A stretch of DNA of 6,211 bases, from positions 1 to 6,211 of the forward strand of contig SLGN01000108.1 of assembly GCA_007123695.1 (NCBI GenBank). Direction: 5' to 3'. Position 1 is the first letter of the stretch, and every line of letters begins with the position of its first letter. The notes below the pieces were generated by a model. The model was not told the origin of the DNA and ran no database searches. It saw only the letters and a list, made by a program, of their open reading frames with translations. The position numbers were made by a program, and so were the translations under genes. Origin of the DNA: Verrucomicrobiales bacterium. Its GTDB lineage: Bacteria; Verrucomicrobiota; Verrucomicrobiia; Verrucomicrobiales; DEV007. Positions 5,941 through 6,211 of this stretch are shown here, piece by piece.

Positions 5941-5970
5941 TTGAATTTTCATAAATTTCGATCTTATTGA
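5941..5970 (+). promoter_or_regulatory. Possible promoter of the truncated lipoprotein gene
   Basis: TTGAAT (5941-5946), an 18-base spacer and TATTGA (5965-5970) end seven bases before the GTG at 5978, the same placement as the other promoters here. The -10 match is poor (three of six). An alternative is TTGTTT (5929-5934), a 17-base spacer and TAAATT (5952-5957), giving a leader of about 14 bases. The AT-rich context makes chance matches likely. Confidence 0.3.
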
Positions 5971-5977
5971 TTTTCAC

Positions 5978-6211
5978 GTGTTTTCCCGTTTCTGCTTGCA
6001 CCTCTTTCGCCTTTTGGCTGCGATGCTTGTTCTGCAGGCTGCTGCTTGCCAGACGAGGCCCTATGCCCCGCCGCCGCAGGCGGCGCAGGTGGAGAGCCTG
6101 GAAGTCGTGGTGGGGCATTTCGCGGGCCGACCGGAGGCGCAGGCCATCGTCCGCGGGCGACTTTCCTCGAGCGCGGCGCAGCTCGTCGAGAGCCGCCAGT
6201 CCCGGGATGGA
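5978..6211 (+). CDS. Putative lipoprotein or secreted protein, N-terminal part only (cut by window edge)
   Basis: From a GTG at 5978 the frame is open to the last base, giving 78 residues with no stop. Residues 1-23 form a typical export signal: Arg at 4 and 11, a hydrophobic LLAAMLVLQAAA core, then Cys24. The box before Cys24 is A-A-A-C, short of the ideal Leu at -3, so signal peptidase II processing is likely but not certain. The mature part starts with a Pro/Gln-rich linker (QTRPYAPPPQ) followed by a soluble region with LEVVVGHFAG and AIVRGRLSSSAAQLVE; I do not recognise the family. Third positions become strongly GC-rich after about 6040, as in the other genes. Alternative starts are TTG 5996 and ATG 6023; the latter would leave too short a signal peptide. 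No Shine-Dalgarno is seen. Confidence 0.7.
   Translation, partial: MFSRFCLHLFRLLAAMLVLQAAACQTRPYAPPPQAAQVESLEVVVGHFAGRPEAQAIVRGRLSSSAAQLVESRQSRDG

Larger units (their letters stand above)
5588..5977. other. AT-rich intergenic island
   Basis: Between the BrnT-like promoter and the partial lipoprotein gene, composition drops sharply. Counting 5761-6000 by line gives about 39% GC, against about 65% or more in the neighbouring genes. I see no transposase, integrase, tRNA or clear terminal inverted repeats. The stretch holds a perfect 8-base tandem repeat, a doubtful 55-codon ORF and a possible promoter. The 10-mer CGGCAGCACC occurs at 5543-5552 and again at 5644-5653. It may be a remnant of acquired DNA or a long regulatory spacer. 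Confidence 0.6.

Noticed and set aside
5943..5959. AT-only inverted repeat AATTT-TCAT-AAATT
   Set aside because: Five A/T pairs are too weak for a terminator, and it lies where a promoter would be. Chance palindromes are common in AT-rich DNA.
5933..6118. 61-codon minus-strand frame at the right end
   Set aside because: It opposes a plus frame with a convincing export signal and GC-rich third positions. Its own composition looks random.

Overview
The window is a 6.2 kb piece of a high-GC bacterial chromosome, roughly 65-70% GC in the coding parts. It holds five complete protein genes, one gene cut off by the right edge and one doubtful small ORF. I see no rRNA, tRNA, CRISPR array, transposase or integrase. 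A lipid-anchored Tat-exported sugar isomerase-like protein, an exported S9D glutamyl endopeptidase and promoters lying almost on top of the start codons would fit a Verrucomicrobiota or Planctomycetota-type bacterium. That assignment is an inference from gene content and not proof.

Layout. On the + strand at 42-1157 is a minimal DEAD-box RNA helicase. It faces, across 31 bp, a long minus-strand gene (1189-3618) for a secreted S9D-type prolyl oligopeptidase-family peptidase. Upstream of that on the same strand, after a 157 bp gap with small hairpins, is a Tat/lipobox-bearing TIM-barrel protein of the sugar phosphate isomerase/epimerase superfamily (3776-4846). A 102 bp divergent intergenic region (4847-4948) carries two promoter-like sequences, one in each direction. 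Both would start transcription at or within a base of the ATG. The rightward gene (4949-5215) is a small DUF3820 protein. It converges, across 13 bp, on a minus-strand BrnT-like toxin-family protein (5229-5504) that has no antitoxin gene beside it.

From about 5588 to 5977 the sequence becomes AT-rich; I counted about 39% GC over 5761-6000. It carries no convincing gene except a possible 55-residue ORF with atypical codon use. GC rises again at about 6000, inside the start of a putative lipoprotein gene (GTG at 5978) that runs off the right edge.

The genes do not form an obvious pathway. The two central minus-strand genes both encode envelope-exported proteins and could be co-transcribed, but the peptidase has its own strong Shine-Dalgarno sequence and a 157 bp leader region. 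The most interesting aspects are the apparent leaderless promoter geometry, the solitary BrnT-like protein and the low-GC island. I found no clear evidence of a new multi-gene system.
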